The notes beneath the pieces were generated by a model, which was not told the origin of the DNA, ran no database searches, and saw only the letters and a program-made list of their open reading frames with translations. Of a DNA stretch of 53,436 nt, positions 37,811 to 46,041 are shown in pieces; the stretch's first letter is position 1, and the number at the start of each line of letters is the position of its first letter. The stretch comes from Desulfuromonas sp. (GTDB taxonomy: Bacteria; Desulfobacterota; Desulfuromonadia; Desulfuromonadales; BM501), in assembly GCF_002868845.1 (NCBI RefSeq), contig NZ_PKUB01000052.1:1-53436 (forward strand). The letters are read 5' to 3'. Both the position numbers and the translations under genes were made by a program.

Positions 37811-39205
37811 ATGTCCAAGCTGCGTGTTCGCTTTGCCCCCAGCCCCACCGGCTACCTTCACATCGGAGGTGCCCGGACCGCCCTTTTCAATTACCTCCTG
37901 GCCCGCAAGGAGGAAGGAACTTTCATACTGCGCATCGAGGATACCGATGTCGCGCGGTCAACGCAGGAGTCGACCGACGCTATCCTTCAGGCCATGGAGT
38001 GGTTGGGCCTCACCAGCGACGAGAGGCCGTACTATCAGTCCGAGCGGTTCGACCTTTACCGGGCCAAGGTCGACCAACTTCTCGCCGAGGGCAAGGCCTA
38101 TCGCTGTTACTGCACCCCCGAAGAGCTTGACGCCAAGCGCAAGACCGCCATGGCCGAAGGCGGAAAGCCCAAGTACGACGGAACCTGCCGGAACCGCCAG
38201 GACCAGCCGCAGGGCGTTCCTTTCGTCGTCCGTTTCCGCTCTCCCCAGGAGGGGGAAACGTCCTTTGCAGACCGGATCAAGGGTCCGATCACATTCAGCA
38301 ACGAGGAACTCGATGACTTGATCATCCAGCGTTCCGACGGGACACCGACCTACAACTTCGTGGTCGTCGTCGATGACGCCGAAATGGGCCTGACCCATGT
38401 CGTCCGGGGGGACGATCACATCAACAATACCCCGCGGCAGATCCTCCTCTATCAGGCCCTCGGCTACCCGGTTCCAGAGTTCGCCCACGTGCCGATGATT
38501 CTCGGCGCCGACAAGTCGCGACTTTCGAAACGTCACGGGGCGACCTCGGTCATGGCCTACAAGGATATGGGCTACCTCCCCGAAGCGATGGTCAATTACC
38601 TTGTACGCCTCGGCTGGTCCCACGGCGACGAAGAAATCTTCTCCATGGACGACCTGGTCGAAAAGTTCAGCCTCGAGAACGTCGGCAAGTCAGCCGGTGT
38701 GTTCAACCCGGAAAAGCTGCTGTGGCTCAATGCCCACTACATCAAGACCGGCGATCCCGCCCGCCTCGCGGGACTGCTGGAGCCGTTCCTCGCCGCCGAC
38801 GGGATCGACCCGAGGGGTGGTCCCGATTTGCAGGCTGTGGTGAAAACTCTTCGGGAGCGCTCGCGCACCATGCTGGAGATGGCTCAAGGGGCGGCTTTTT
38901 ATTTCCAGAAAGACTTCGCTTACGACGAGCAGGCAGCCGCGAAGTTTCTCACCGAGGACAAACGCCCTGTACTCGAAACAGTGATCCGGCACCTTGAAAA
39001 GAGTTCCGATTGGAACGAAGAGGGGATTGGCCAGGCCTTTAAGGCGGTCATGGAAGAGACCGGTCTGAAGCTCGGCAAGTTCGGCCCCTCTATTCGCGTC
39101 GCCCTGGCCGGGGGGACCGCGAGTCCCGGAATCTACGAAGTGGCCGTGGTCCTCGGCCGGGAGGAGACCTTGCGGCGGCTGCAGCGCGCTTTAGAAATGC
39201 TCTGA
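37811..39205 (+). CDS. gltX: Glutamyl-tRNA synthetase
   Basis: GltX charges tRNA-Glu, and often tRNA-Gln when GlnRS is absent. The 464 residues have the class I HIGH motif in [15 protein letters not shown] (about 6-20) and KMSKS as SRLSKRHG (about 237-244). A possible zinc region, [13 protein letters not shown], is present. GGGAG precedes the ATG. tRNA-Gln and tRNA-Glu follow directly, a suggestive functional neighbourhood. Confidence 0.97.
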   Translation: MSKLRVRFAPSPTGYLHIGGARTALFNYLLARKEEGTFILRIEDTDVARSTQESTDAILQAMEWLGLTSDERPYYQSERFDLYRAKVDQLLAEGKAYRCYCTPEELDAKRKTAMAEGGKPKYDGTCRNRQDQPQGVPFVVRFRSPQEGETSFADRIKGPITFSNEELDDLIIQRSDGTPTYNFVVVVDDAEMGLTHVVRGDDHINNTPRQILLYQALGYPVPEFAHVPMILGADKSRLSKRHGATSVMAYKDMGYLPEAMVNYLVRLGWSHGDEEIFSMDDLVEKFSLENVGKSAGVFNPEKLLWLNAHYIKTGDPARLAGLLEPFLAADGIDPRGGPDLQAVVKTLRERSRTMLEMAQGAAFYFQKDFAYDEQAAAKFLTEDKRPVLETVIRHLEKSSDWNEEGIGQAFKAVMEETGLKLGKFGPSIRVALAGGTASPGIYEVAVVLGREETLRRLQRALEML

Positions 39206-39257
39206 GGCGAACTTTGGCGGTTCCCTGAGTCGGGAGGAGGAGGACGTAATTTTCCTC

Positions 39258-39285
39258 TTGACTTCGTGTCGGCATCTCTGATAAA
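39258..39285 (+). promoter_or_regulatory. Promoter of the tRNA-Gln/tRNA-Glu pair
   Basis: TTGACT (39258-39263) and GATAAA (39280-39285) have a 16-bp spacer and end 14 bp before tRNA-Gln. Confidence 0.75.
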
Positions 39286-39299
39286 AATCCATCTGTTTT

Positions 39300-39374
39300 T
39301 GGGGTGTCGCCAAGCGGTAAGGCAGCGGATTCTGATTCCGCCATTCGGGGGTTCAAATCCTCCCACCCCAGCCA
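39300..39374 (+). tRNA. tRNA-Gln (anticodon CTG)
   Basis: Acceptor TGGGGTG/CACCCCA, anticodon stem GCGGA/TCCGC with loop TTCTGAT, and a T-arm with TTCAAAT. The discriminator is G and CCA is encoded. It reads CAG. Confidence 0.96.
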
Positions 39375-39409
39375 GATTCAACCGGGCGTACCCGGCCAAC
39401 ATAACGTAC

Positions 39410-39487
39410 GCGCCTATCGTCTAGCCTGGTCTAGGACACCGCCCTTTCACGGCGGCGACAGGGGTTCGAATCCCCTTGGGCGTACCA
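39410..39487 (+). tRNA. tRNA-Glu (anticodon TTC)
   Basis: Anticodon stem CCGCC/GGCGG with loop CTTTCAC and T-arm CAGGGG-TTCGAAT-CCCCTT, with encoded CCA. The acceptor GCGCCTA/TGGGCGT needs G-T pairs at positions 1-72 and 6-67. A flanking GTACGC/GCGTAC repeat offers an alternative end pairing. The sequence is otherwise a typical tRNA-Glu. Confidence 0.94.
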
Positions 39488-39513
39488 TATCCAGCTTGCC
39501 TGAGGGCAAGCAA

Positions 39514-39546
39514 AAAGGTGGAGCTATTTGCTCCACCTTTTTTTTT
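39514..39546 (+). terminator. Terminator after tRNA-Glu
   Basis: AAAGGTGGAGC/GCTCCACCTTT with a 5-nt loop continues into a long T-run. A smaller stem, GCTTGCC/GGCAAGC (39494-39511), precedes it. Confidence 0.92.
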
Positions 39547-39602
39547 CTCTCGTACGAGACAGCAATAAATAGGCAAGGCCTGGCCTTCATCGTTTTGAAA
39601 TG

Positions 39603-39631
39603 TTGACCTTGGAGGGGGAGAGTTGTAAAAA
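39603..39631 (+). promoter_or_regulatory. Promoter of the deacetylase-to-mla gene block
   Basis: TTGACC (39603-39608) and TAAAAA (39626-39631) have a 17-bp spacer and lie about 19 bp before the ATG. A short palindrome, AAGGCC-T-GGCCTT (39575-39587), lies upstream and could be an operator. Confidence 0.5.
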
Positions 39632-39649
39632 GGTGGTGGGTGGACAATA

Positions 39650-40801
39650 ATGAAAGACAGTTGCGCTTTAATTTACTCCAGTCGTTTCAGCGGATTCTCC
39701 TACGGGGAGGAGCATCCGTTCAAGGTGCTGCGCTATCGGTTGACATATGACCTGATTCGGGAACTCGGGCTTCTTGCCCCGCCCGAAGCGCGCGTCGTCT
39801 AGTGCCCGCGGGCCCCGGAGGAAGCCCTTCTGTCCTACCACGATGCCGGCTACCTGAAGACCTTGAAGGAGTTCAGTCGCGCAGCTACGCCCCGAGCCAA
39901 TTTTCTTTACGGCCTGGGAGACGTGGAGAATCCTGTTTTCCCCGGCGTATATGAATGGTCCCGCCTGGGGTGCGGGGGCACCCTCGAGGCGGCCCGCCAG
40001 GTCGTTGAGGAGAATTGCCGGGTTGCCTTCAATGTCGCCGGGGGGTACCACCACGCTCACCGGGCCAAGGCCTCCGGTTTCAGTTACCTGAACGACGCCG
40101 TGGTCGCCATTCTCAGTCTTTTGGACCGGGGCCTTCGGGTCGCCTATGTCGATATCGACGCCCATCACGGAGACGGGGTCCAAGAGGCATTTTACGATAC
40201 CGACCAGGTCCTGACCATCTCGCTTCACGAAACCGGAGACGATTTCTTCCCCCAGACGGGCTTCACCCACGAATTGGGGCGCAACGCAGGATACGGGTAC
40301 TCCATCAACGTGCCTTTCTCTGCCCATGCCGACGACCTCATATTCGAGCAGGCCTTTCGAAGAATCGTTCTTCCCTTGATCGAGGGATACCGGCCCGATG
40401 TGCTCGTCACCCAACTCGGTGTCGACAGCCTGCGGACCGACCCCCTGACCCGACTTGAGTGCACCACCGGTGCCATCGAATATGCCGCCCGCAGTTTTGC
40501 AGGCACTGGACTGCCCTGGGTCGCTCTGGGCGGGGGGGGGTACGATGAAGTCAACGTGGCTCGAACCTGGACCCTGGTCTGGGCGATCATGGCGGGCATC
40601 GAGGTGCCGGACCGGTTGCCCGGCCGGGTTGTCCGGAGGCTCAAAGAACTCGGGTACGCCAGCGACCTGTTGCGGGACGAGCCGCGTCTGGCCCATCCCG
40701 ATGACTTCGCCCGGGCTCAAGCGAACCTGGAGCAGCACCTGGCTTTTCTCGAACGGAGAGTCTTCCCCCTGTTCGGCCTGACTCCCGGAGAAACGCCATG
40801 A
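39650..40801 (+). pseudogene. Histone deacetylase/AcuC-like protein with an in-frame TAG
   Basis: Apart from TAG at codon 51 (39800-39802), the frame is intact for 384 codons. It is a class I/II deacetylase-fold protein: HPFKVLRYRLTYDLI at the start, YHHAHRAKASGFSYLNDAVVAI (the catalytic His pair region) and DIDAHHGDGVQEAFY (zinc Asp and His). Relatives have a Glu-Pro-Arg-like stretch where this reads VV-stop-CPR, so GAG to TAG is the simplest change. All catalytic residues lie after the stop. Translation could restart downstream only without the N-terminal strand. It overlaps the next gene by 4 bp. It may be a recent pseudogene, a readthrough gene or an error. Confidence 0.8.
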
Positions 40802-41625
40802 GCCGCCTGGGAACCCCCCATCTGCTCGGCCCTGACGGTCTTCCCCTGTTCTCGTTGAGGGATATCAACCGTCTGCCGGTGAGTGCCAAGGAGGGCATTT
40901 ACCGTGCTCTGATTCCGGTGCCGATCTATGATCGCCTGGGGATCGATTCGGGAGACCTTCGTGGCAGGGACGGTCGATCCAAGGTAAAGTTCATCTGCCC
41001 CCCGGGGCTCGGGGTGACTCGGGTCGAGGTCCGGATGGATCCGGAGGACAGGGACTGTGTCTTCTTTGTAGAAATTGCGGACACGCCCTATGGGCAGATT
41101 GAACTCTCCTTCTGCCTGATCAACGATCCGGCGGCCCCCCGTTTCGACATCGACGTCGATCCCTCGGGCCGGGAAAACTCTTTCGGCACCCTGCGCCGCA
41201 ACGTCCCAGAGGAAGTCGGGGCCATGAACCACGGCCTCTCCCCCAACCAGGTGCGCGCCGGGCTGAAAATGTTCTCACCCTTTTTCGCCCAGTTCGAGCG
41301 GTTTGTCGATGCGCTCGGGATCGATACGATCGTGGCCGAGCCTCTGTCGTACAACAATGCCCTGCGCTACGAGAAATACGGTTTCGATTACATCACCGGC
41401 AAACAGCTTATGCTCTGGATTGACCGAGAGTTTCGTCCCGGCGGAACGCTCTTCCGGAGTCTGGACGGGTCGACCCCTTTCCGCAGGCAGGGTTCCTAAA
41501 AGACCGTCAAGGGCCGCAGCTGGGCCATTCATGACGGCATTCTGGAGCGGCCATGGGACGGCGTCAAAATATATAAGACCCTCGGTGTTGATGCGGGGAT
41601 TGACACCTTTGCCGACCGGGTCTGA
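40798..41625 (+). pseudogene. Uncharacterised protein, possibly GNAT-like, with an in-frame TAA
   Basis: An ATGA overlap joins it to the deacetylase. The first 233 codons are open to TAA at 41497-41499. The same frame then continues for 41 codons (KTVKGRSWAIHDGIL... to FADRV) before TGA. The coding-like continuation suggests that the natural end is 41625 and the TAA is internal. The segment NNALRYEKYGF (near residue 187) resembles the acetyl-CoA-side motif of GNAT acetyltransferases. An acetylase beside a deacetylase would be reminiscent of acuA/acuC, but this is a weak inference. The N-terminal half (ICPPGLGVTRVEVRMDPEDRD) is unrecognised. Confidence 0.55.
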
Positions 41626-41652
41626 ACTCTCTTCACCGAAAAGGACGAACCG

Positions 41653-42618
41653 ATGCACGAGAACCAGGACGTCAAATCCCTAGACCCACAGAATTTCGTT
41701 CTCTGGACGCCGCCGAAAGATGCCACCGTGGAGGTCGGGCCCGAGCAGAACGAAGTCCCTTTGCCCAAGGTCCCTCTTCCCGTCAAACAGGAAGACCTCT
41801 CCGATGGTGAGCCCGATTCCAACGCCATCGGGCAGGGCCTGTACGATTACCTGCGGCAGTTTCCCGATTGTGAGTTCAATACAGTCTATGCAGGGCTGCT
41901 GAGGGATGCCTTTCCGCACTTCATCGCAGACATGGGAGCCCAGATCGTCATGCTGGAGCACAAAGAGGTCGACGCTCCCTATGTGCGGCGCAAAATCACC
42001 TACATGAAAATTCTCTCCCTGCTCGATCCTGAAAACCCCGGCCTGCTTCAGCGACTCGGGATATCTTTTTTCGATGTGGGCACAATGTTCTCCGAATTAG
42101 ACAACTGCCGTCTTGATCTCCTCAAGGCGCTCGGCTACCTGCAGCGTTCCCTCAAATATCTGCCCAACGATCCCACAACCCTCAACTACCTCGGGCAGAT
42201 CGATTTTTTCCTTGGTGATTTCCCCGGTGCCGCCCGCCGGTGGCAGGGGGTTGTCGATCGACTGGAGGCCGGCCCGACCCGGGATGCCCTTGAGAGCCGC
42301 ATCGAACAGATCCTGCAGCAGGAAATCCCCGACCACCCGCTGATCGACGATCTAGAAGCGGCCGGAGAGGCGCTTAAGGCCTGCGGTGAAAAAGATTTTG
42401 AAACCGCCCGCCAGATTCTTGAGCGGCTCGAGGAAGAAGGGGTGTTCTTGGAGAACTTTTCTTCACCTCAATTCTTTTACCTTCTCGGGGTATGCCGGGA
42501 AAAGGGTGGCGATCTCGGCGGGGCATTCGAGGCCTTTGAAAAAGCTCTGGAGATCGACCCGGACATGGAAAAGGCCATCAAGGGCAAAGACCGAATCATT
42601 GACGGGGGAGGGATCTGA
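41653..42618 (+). CDS. TPR-repeat protein
   Basis: This 321-residue soluble protein has no signal peptide. After a charged, proline-rich N-terminus (about 1-55) come helical repeats of TPR type, for example LDLLKALGYLQRSLKYLPNDPTTLNYLGQ (in part) and the C-terminal FFYLLGVCREKGGDLGGAFEAFEKAL with EIDPDMEKA. AAGGA lies 7 nt before ATG, so this is a separate start even though it is in frame with the preceding interrupted gene. It is probably an interaction scaffold in this operon; the partner is unknown. Confidence 0.75.
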   Translation: MHENQDVKSLDPQNFVLWTPPKDATVEVGPEQNEVPLPKVPLPVKQEDLSDGEPDSNAIGQGLYDYLRQFPDCEFNTVYAGLLRDAFPHFIADMGAQIVMLEHKEVDAPYVRRKITYMKILSLLDPENPGLLQRLGISFFDVGTMFSELDNCRLDLLKALGYLQRSLKYLPNDPTTLNYLGQIDFFLGDFPGAARRWQGVVDRLEAGPTRDALESRIEQILQQEIPDHPLIDDLEAAGEALKACGEKDFETARQILERLEEEGVFLENFSSPQFFYLLGVCREKGGDLGGAFEAFEKALEIDPDMEKAIKGKDRIIDGGGI

Positions 42619-42619
42619 A

Positions 42620-42736
42620 ATGGATAGTTTCGGCATTGGTGACCTGGTCTTTATTCTTTTTATTGCCGGGGTGATATACGGCATCCTGACTCTTGTGAAT
42701 CGCCCCGGGAATGGGAAGGGCGGACCCGGGGCCTGA
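42620..42736 (+). CDS. 38-residue single-pass membrane protein
   Basis: ATG directly follows the TPR stop (TGAAATG). The product is MDSFGIGDLVFILFIAGVIY followed by a short basic tail: one hydrophobic helix (about 8-25) and GNGKGG at the end. Its size, position and composition suggest a real small membrane protein. Function is unknown. Confidence 0.55.
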   Translation: MDSFGIGDLVFILFIAGVIYGILTLVNRPGNGKGGPGA

Positions 42737-42898
42737 CGCGGCGAGGTGCCAGGGAATCCTGTTTTTTCTACAGGGCGATCTCAGGCATTGGATCGGTCTG
42801 TCGGGAAAAGACCCGGTTGTTTTTGATGCGTGATCCTGTTAGTATTTCTAATTATTTGAAATGGATTAGAAGAATTGTTTTTTGCGGCTTGGGGATTG

Positions 42899-44347
42899 AT
42901 GGGACGTCTTGCTCTGACCTTCTTTTTAGGGGTGCTGCTTTTCATGCCCCCTGCTTCTGCGCTCGGGCAGGACGCAGAGATCCTCACACTCTGGCCCCTG
43001 ATCGATTATCGTCGTACCGAGGATTCCGACTTTGTCAGTTTCCACCTGCTCGGGCCTCTCTTCAGTTATCAAAGGACTCTGGAAGAGACCCGTTACGGCC
43101 TGCGCCCTCTTTACCACCACGTCCGAAACGCGGAGGGGAAATACCGGTACAGCGAATTCCTTTACCCTCTAGCTTCTCGCAAGGCGGAGCCGAAACGGAC
43201 TTTCTTCCAGGGATTGCACCTTCTCAACTATGACTTCGGCCGGATGGGTGACCCGCAGGAAGACGAGTTTCTCCTCTTTCCCTTTGTGTTCTATCGCAAA
43301 ACCGACCAGGAGGGGGAGGGTTACCTTGCCATCTTTCCCCTGGGAGGCAAGATTACCAACCGGTTCGGCAGGGACGAGATTCAGTTCGCTCTCTTCCCTC
43401 TCTACAGCCGCACCCAAAAGAAGGGCACCACGGTGACAAATGTCCTGTGGCCCATTGGAGCGCGCATAGAGGGGGAAAACGAATCGGGTTGGAAATTCTG
43501 GCCGCTGGCAGGGGCCAGTCAAAAGGAGGGTGTTTACAGAAAACGCTTTTATCTCTGGCCCTTTTATTTCGACTACCGGCTGGCCCAGGATACAGAAGCG
43601 CCCCTTCACCAGAGAATGTTCTTTCCCTTTTTTTTCGGGGAGGACTCGCCGCAGCGGGTTTCCCGGACCTATCTCTGGCCCTTTTTCAGCCACATTCAGG
43701 ACAGGGCCAAGGGATACGAGGAATGGAATCTCCCCTGGCCCATCTTTCGGGTCGCCGAAGGCGGAGACAAGGAGATCCAGCGATTCCTTCCCTTTTACGC
43801 CGACGAGAGGGGGGAGGGGTACCGCAAGCGCTGGTTCCTCTGGCCGCTTTACAAAATCGAGGAGACCGAGACCGAGTTCTACCAAAGAAGGCGCGACCGG
43901 GTGCTGTTTTTTCTGTATTCGGACCTGAAGGAGCAGACCTACGGGGAAGACGGAAAGAATAAGAGACGCACTGCCTTTTGGCCACTATTCAGCTATGAGG
44001 AGAACGACGGAGTTAGCCATTTTTACACCCTTTCGCTCCTCGAGCCCTTCTTTCCAGAAAGCGGCGGCATCGAGCGCAACTGGTCGCCCCTGTGGCGCCT
44101 TTACCAGCGAAAATGGGACCGTCACGGCAACGAGATGTCCTCCCTGCTTTGGAACCTTTACTGGAAGGAGCGCCGCGGGGATGACCTGGCTCTGGAGATT
44201 TTCCCCCTGCTCTCTTTCAGGAGGGACGTGGAACGAGGGGTCGACTGGTCGCTTTTGAAGGGGCTTTTGAGATATCGCAGCGGCCCCGAGGGTAGAAGGG
44301 TCAACCTGTTTTACCTGCCTTGGGGACTGCCCCTCGGAAAGGGCTAA
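42899..44347 (+). CDS. Exported aromatic-Pro (WPF/L) repeat protein upstream of mla genes
   Basis: An N-terminal signal peptide (MGRLALTFFLGVLLFMPPASA) is followed by about 455 residues built from roughly 20 short repeats. Each is centred on a hydrophobic strand of the form [LF]-[WFL]-P-[LFI]-[FY] and is followed by charged residues, for example TLWPLIDY, LLFPFVFY, VLWPIGAR, YLWPFYFDY, YLWPFFSH, FLWPLYK, AFWPLFSY and EIFPLLSF. Spacing is mostly 20-25 residues. This suggests a beta-solenoid or beta-barrel envelope protein. mlaE starts 24 bp after the stop, so it is probably co-transcribed with mlaEFD. I do not recognise the family. An upstream TTG (42875) is in frame, but the ATG gives the better signal peptide. 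Confidence 0.8.
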   Translation: MGRLALTFFLGVLLFMPPASALGQDAEILTLWPLIDYRRTEDSDFVSFHLLGPLFSYQRTLEETRYGLRPLYHHVRNAEGKYRYSEFLYPLASRKAEPKRTFFQGLHLLNYDFGRMGDPQEDEFLLFPFVFYRKTDQEGEGYLAIFPLGGKITNRFGRDEIQFALFPLYSRTQKKGTTVTNVLWPIGARIEGENESGWKFWPLAGASQKEGVYRKRFYLWPFYFDYRLAQDTEAPLHQRMFFPFFFGEDSPQRVSRTYLWPFFSHIQDRAKGYEEWNLPWPIFRVAEGGDKEIQRFLPFYADERGEGYRKRWFLWPLYKIEETETEFYQRRRDRVLFFLYSDLKEQTYGEDGKNKRRTAFWPLFSYEENDGVSHFYTLSLLEPFFPESGGIERNWSPLWRLYQRKWDRHGNEMSSLLWNLYWKERRGDDLALEIFPLLSFRRDVERGVDWSLLKGLLRYRSGPEGRRVNLFYLPWGLPLGKG

Positions 44348-44371
44348 GGCCCAAGGATACGAGGATAAGGG

Positions 44372-45139
44372 ATGCTGGAAGCCCTCGGAAAAAAAATTTT
44401 AAATGCCGCCCAGACCGCTGGCGAGATGCTAGCCCTGCTGGTGGAAACCGTCTATTATTTCAAGGAGGCGCCCCGCAACCTGCCCGCGATCTTCCGGCAA
44501 ATGAGCGAGGTTGGGATCGGGACCCTTCCCATCGCTTCGCTAATGGCCCTGTTTATCGGCATGGTCCTTTCGCTGCAGACCGGGACGCAGTTGGCTCTTT
44601 ACGGCACTCAGGACGTCATCGGCGCGATCGTCGGCCTCTCCATGACCAAGGAGTTGGGACCGGTCATGACCTGCCTGCTGGTGGCCGGACGCATCGGCTC
44701 GTCCATGGCCGCGGAACTCGGGGCGATGGAGGTCTACGAGGAGATCGATGCCCTCAAAACCCTGGAGATCAACCCCGTCCGCTATCTGGCCATGCCGCGG
44801 CTGCTTGCCTGCCTCGTTGCGGTTCCGGCTCTCGTTGTGTTAACCATTATTATAGGCATCTTCGGCGGTGGTTTCGTGGCCCATGTCAACCCCAAGATCA
44901 ATGTCCCCTTCACCGTTTATTATGACAACCTGGTGCAGGCTCTCAACTACAAGGAAATTCTCAAGGGGTTGCTCAAGGCCACGGTCTTCGGCGGAATCGT
45001 CGCCCAGGTCGGCTGCTATGTCGGCTTCAAGACAACCGGAGGCGCCCGGGGCATCGGACGTTCCACCACCCGGGCCGTCGTCCTCTCTTTCCTGCTGATT
45101 TTCGTCGCAAACTACTTTTTGACCCGCGTGATGATGTGA
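44372..45139 (+). CDS. mlaE: MlaE-family ABC lipid transporter permease
   Basis: This inner-membrane subunit of an MCE/Mla transporter moves phospholipids between the membranes. The 255-residue protein has about five hydrophobic helices and the conserved EVGIGTLPI-like start, GMVLSLQTGTQLALYG, KELGPVMTCLLVAGRIGSSMAAELG and EEIDALKTLEINPVRYLAMPRL. AAGGG precedes ATG. Together with the next two genes it forms a complete permease-ATPase-MCE set. Confidence 0.95.
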   Translation: MLEALGKKILNAAQTAGEMLALLVETVYYFKEAPRNLPAIFRQMSEVGIGTLPIASLMALFIGMVLSLQTGTQLALYGTQDVIGAIVGLSMTKELGPVMTCLLVAGRIGSSMAAELGAMEVYEEIDALKTLEINPVRYLAMPRLLACLVAVPALVVLTIIIGIFGGGFVAHVNPKINVPFTVYYDNLVQALNYKEILKGLLKATVFGGIVAQVGCYVGFKTTGGARGIGRSTTRAVVLSFLLIFVANYFLTRVMM

Positions 45140-45152
45140 AAACAAGGTGCCC

Positions 45153-46040
45153 ATGATCGGATCATCAAAAAACGGAAAAAACGGAAAAAACGGCAAGCCT
45201 AAAAGTGGGATCCTCAGCAAGTTGACCCACGGATTTAGCGCATCGATTTTCGACGGTTGCGAGTGTCAATCCGACTACGAGGAATCCCACGGTGTCGGCA
45301 TTCGCGTGGTGGATCTGAACAAGTCATTCGGCGCCAACCATGTTCTCAGGAAAATCAACCTTGAGATCCTTCCCGGCGAGACTTTTTCCATTATCGGCCC
45401 CTCCGGCACCGGGAAAAGTGTTTTGCTCAAGCATATCGTCAAGCTCGAGAAGCCCGACAGCGGGAAGATTTTCATCGACGGACACGACATTTACGATTTT
45501 TCCAGGGAAGCCGCGGAGCGCGACTACCGCTACAGCATGGTCTTCCAGTCCTCCGCTTTATTCAACTCCCTCACCGTGGGGGAGAATGTCGGCCTATGGT
45601 TGCGGGAAAAAAGGGTCTGTACCGAGGCGCGGATTCGGACCATTATTCGTGAAAAACTTTCCTTGGTCGGGCTCGAGGGGCGGGAGGACCTCCTTACATC
45701 CGAACTTTCCGGGGGCATGAAGAAGCGCGTGGCGATTGCCCGCTCCCTTGCCATGAACCCCGATCTCATCCTTTATGACGAACCGACGGCCGAACTCGAC
45801 CCCGTCACTTCGGACGAATTGGCCAAGGTGATCATGACCCTGAAGGAGAAGGTCAACCTCACCTCCATCATTGTCAGCCACGACCTGAATTTCGCACTAT
45901 ACCTTTCGGACCGCGTGGCCATGATCACGGAGGAGGGCATCGTCGAGGTCGGTACACCCGCGCAGATCAAAGCCAGCCAGAACCCGGTTGTGCGTAATTT
46001 TATCTATACCACCACCAAGGGAATCAAGGGAGAGGACTGA
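45153..46040 (+). CDS. mlaF: MlaF-family ABC transporter ATPase
   Basis: The nucleotide-binding subunit partner of MlaE. Walker A is GPSGTGKSVLL, the signature is ELSGGMKKRVAIARSLA, Walker B is LILYDEPTAELDP and the switch His is in IVSHDL. The 295 residues include an unusual N-terminal extension of about 45 residues, rich in Lys/Gly/Asn (KNGKNGKNGK), with GCECQSDYEE before the ABC domain. GTG at 45147 is an alternative start; ATG is preferred because AAGG lies 5 nt upstream. No mlaB or mlaC homologue is adjacent. Confidence 0.94.
   Translation: MIGSSKNGKNGKNGKPKSGILSKLTHGFSASIFDGCECQSDYEESHGVGIRVVDLNKSFGANHVLRKINLEILPGETFSIIGPSGTGKSVLLKHIVKLEKPDSGKIFIDGHDIYDFSREAAERDYRYSMVFQSSALFNSLTVGENVGLWLREKRVCTEARIRTIIREKLSLVGLEGREDLLTSELSGGMKKRVAIARSLAMNPDLILYDEPTAELDPVTSDELAKVIMTLKEKVNLTSIIVSHDLNFALYLSDRVAMITEEGIVEVGTPAQIKASQNPVVRNFIYTTTKGIKGED
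45167..45193 (+). repeat. Three tandem AAAAAACGG units at the start of mlaF
   Basis: The unit AAAAAACGG is repeated exactly three times and encodes the NGK-rich leader of MlaF. In the coding phase each unit presents the heptamer A-AAA-AAC, a -1 slippery sequence in other systems. It is also a tract where replication slippage could add or remove units in frame. Confidence 0.85.
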
Positions 46041-46041
46041 A

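Noticed and set aside
41617-41660. TGA at 41623-41625 as a third recoded stop fusing the GNAT-like and TPR genes
   Set aside because: The TPR gene has its own AAGGA-spaced ATG and the frame match is likely chance; TGA is best read as the natural end of the upstream frame.
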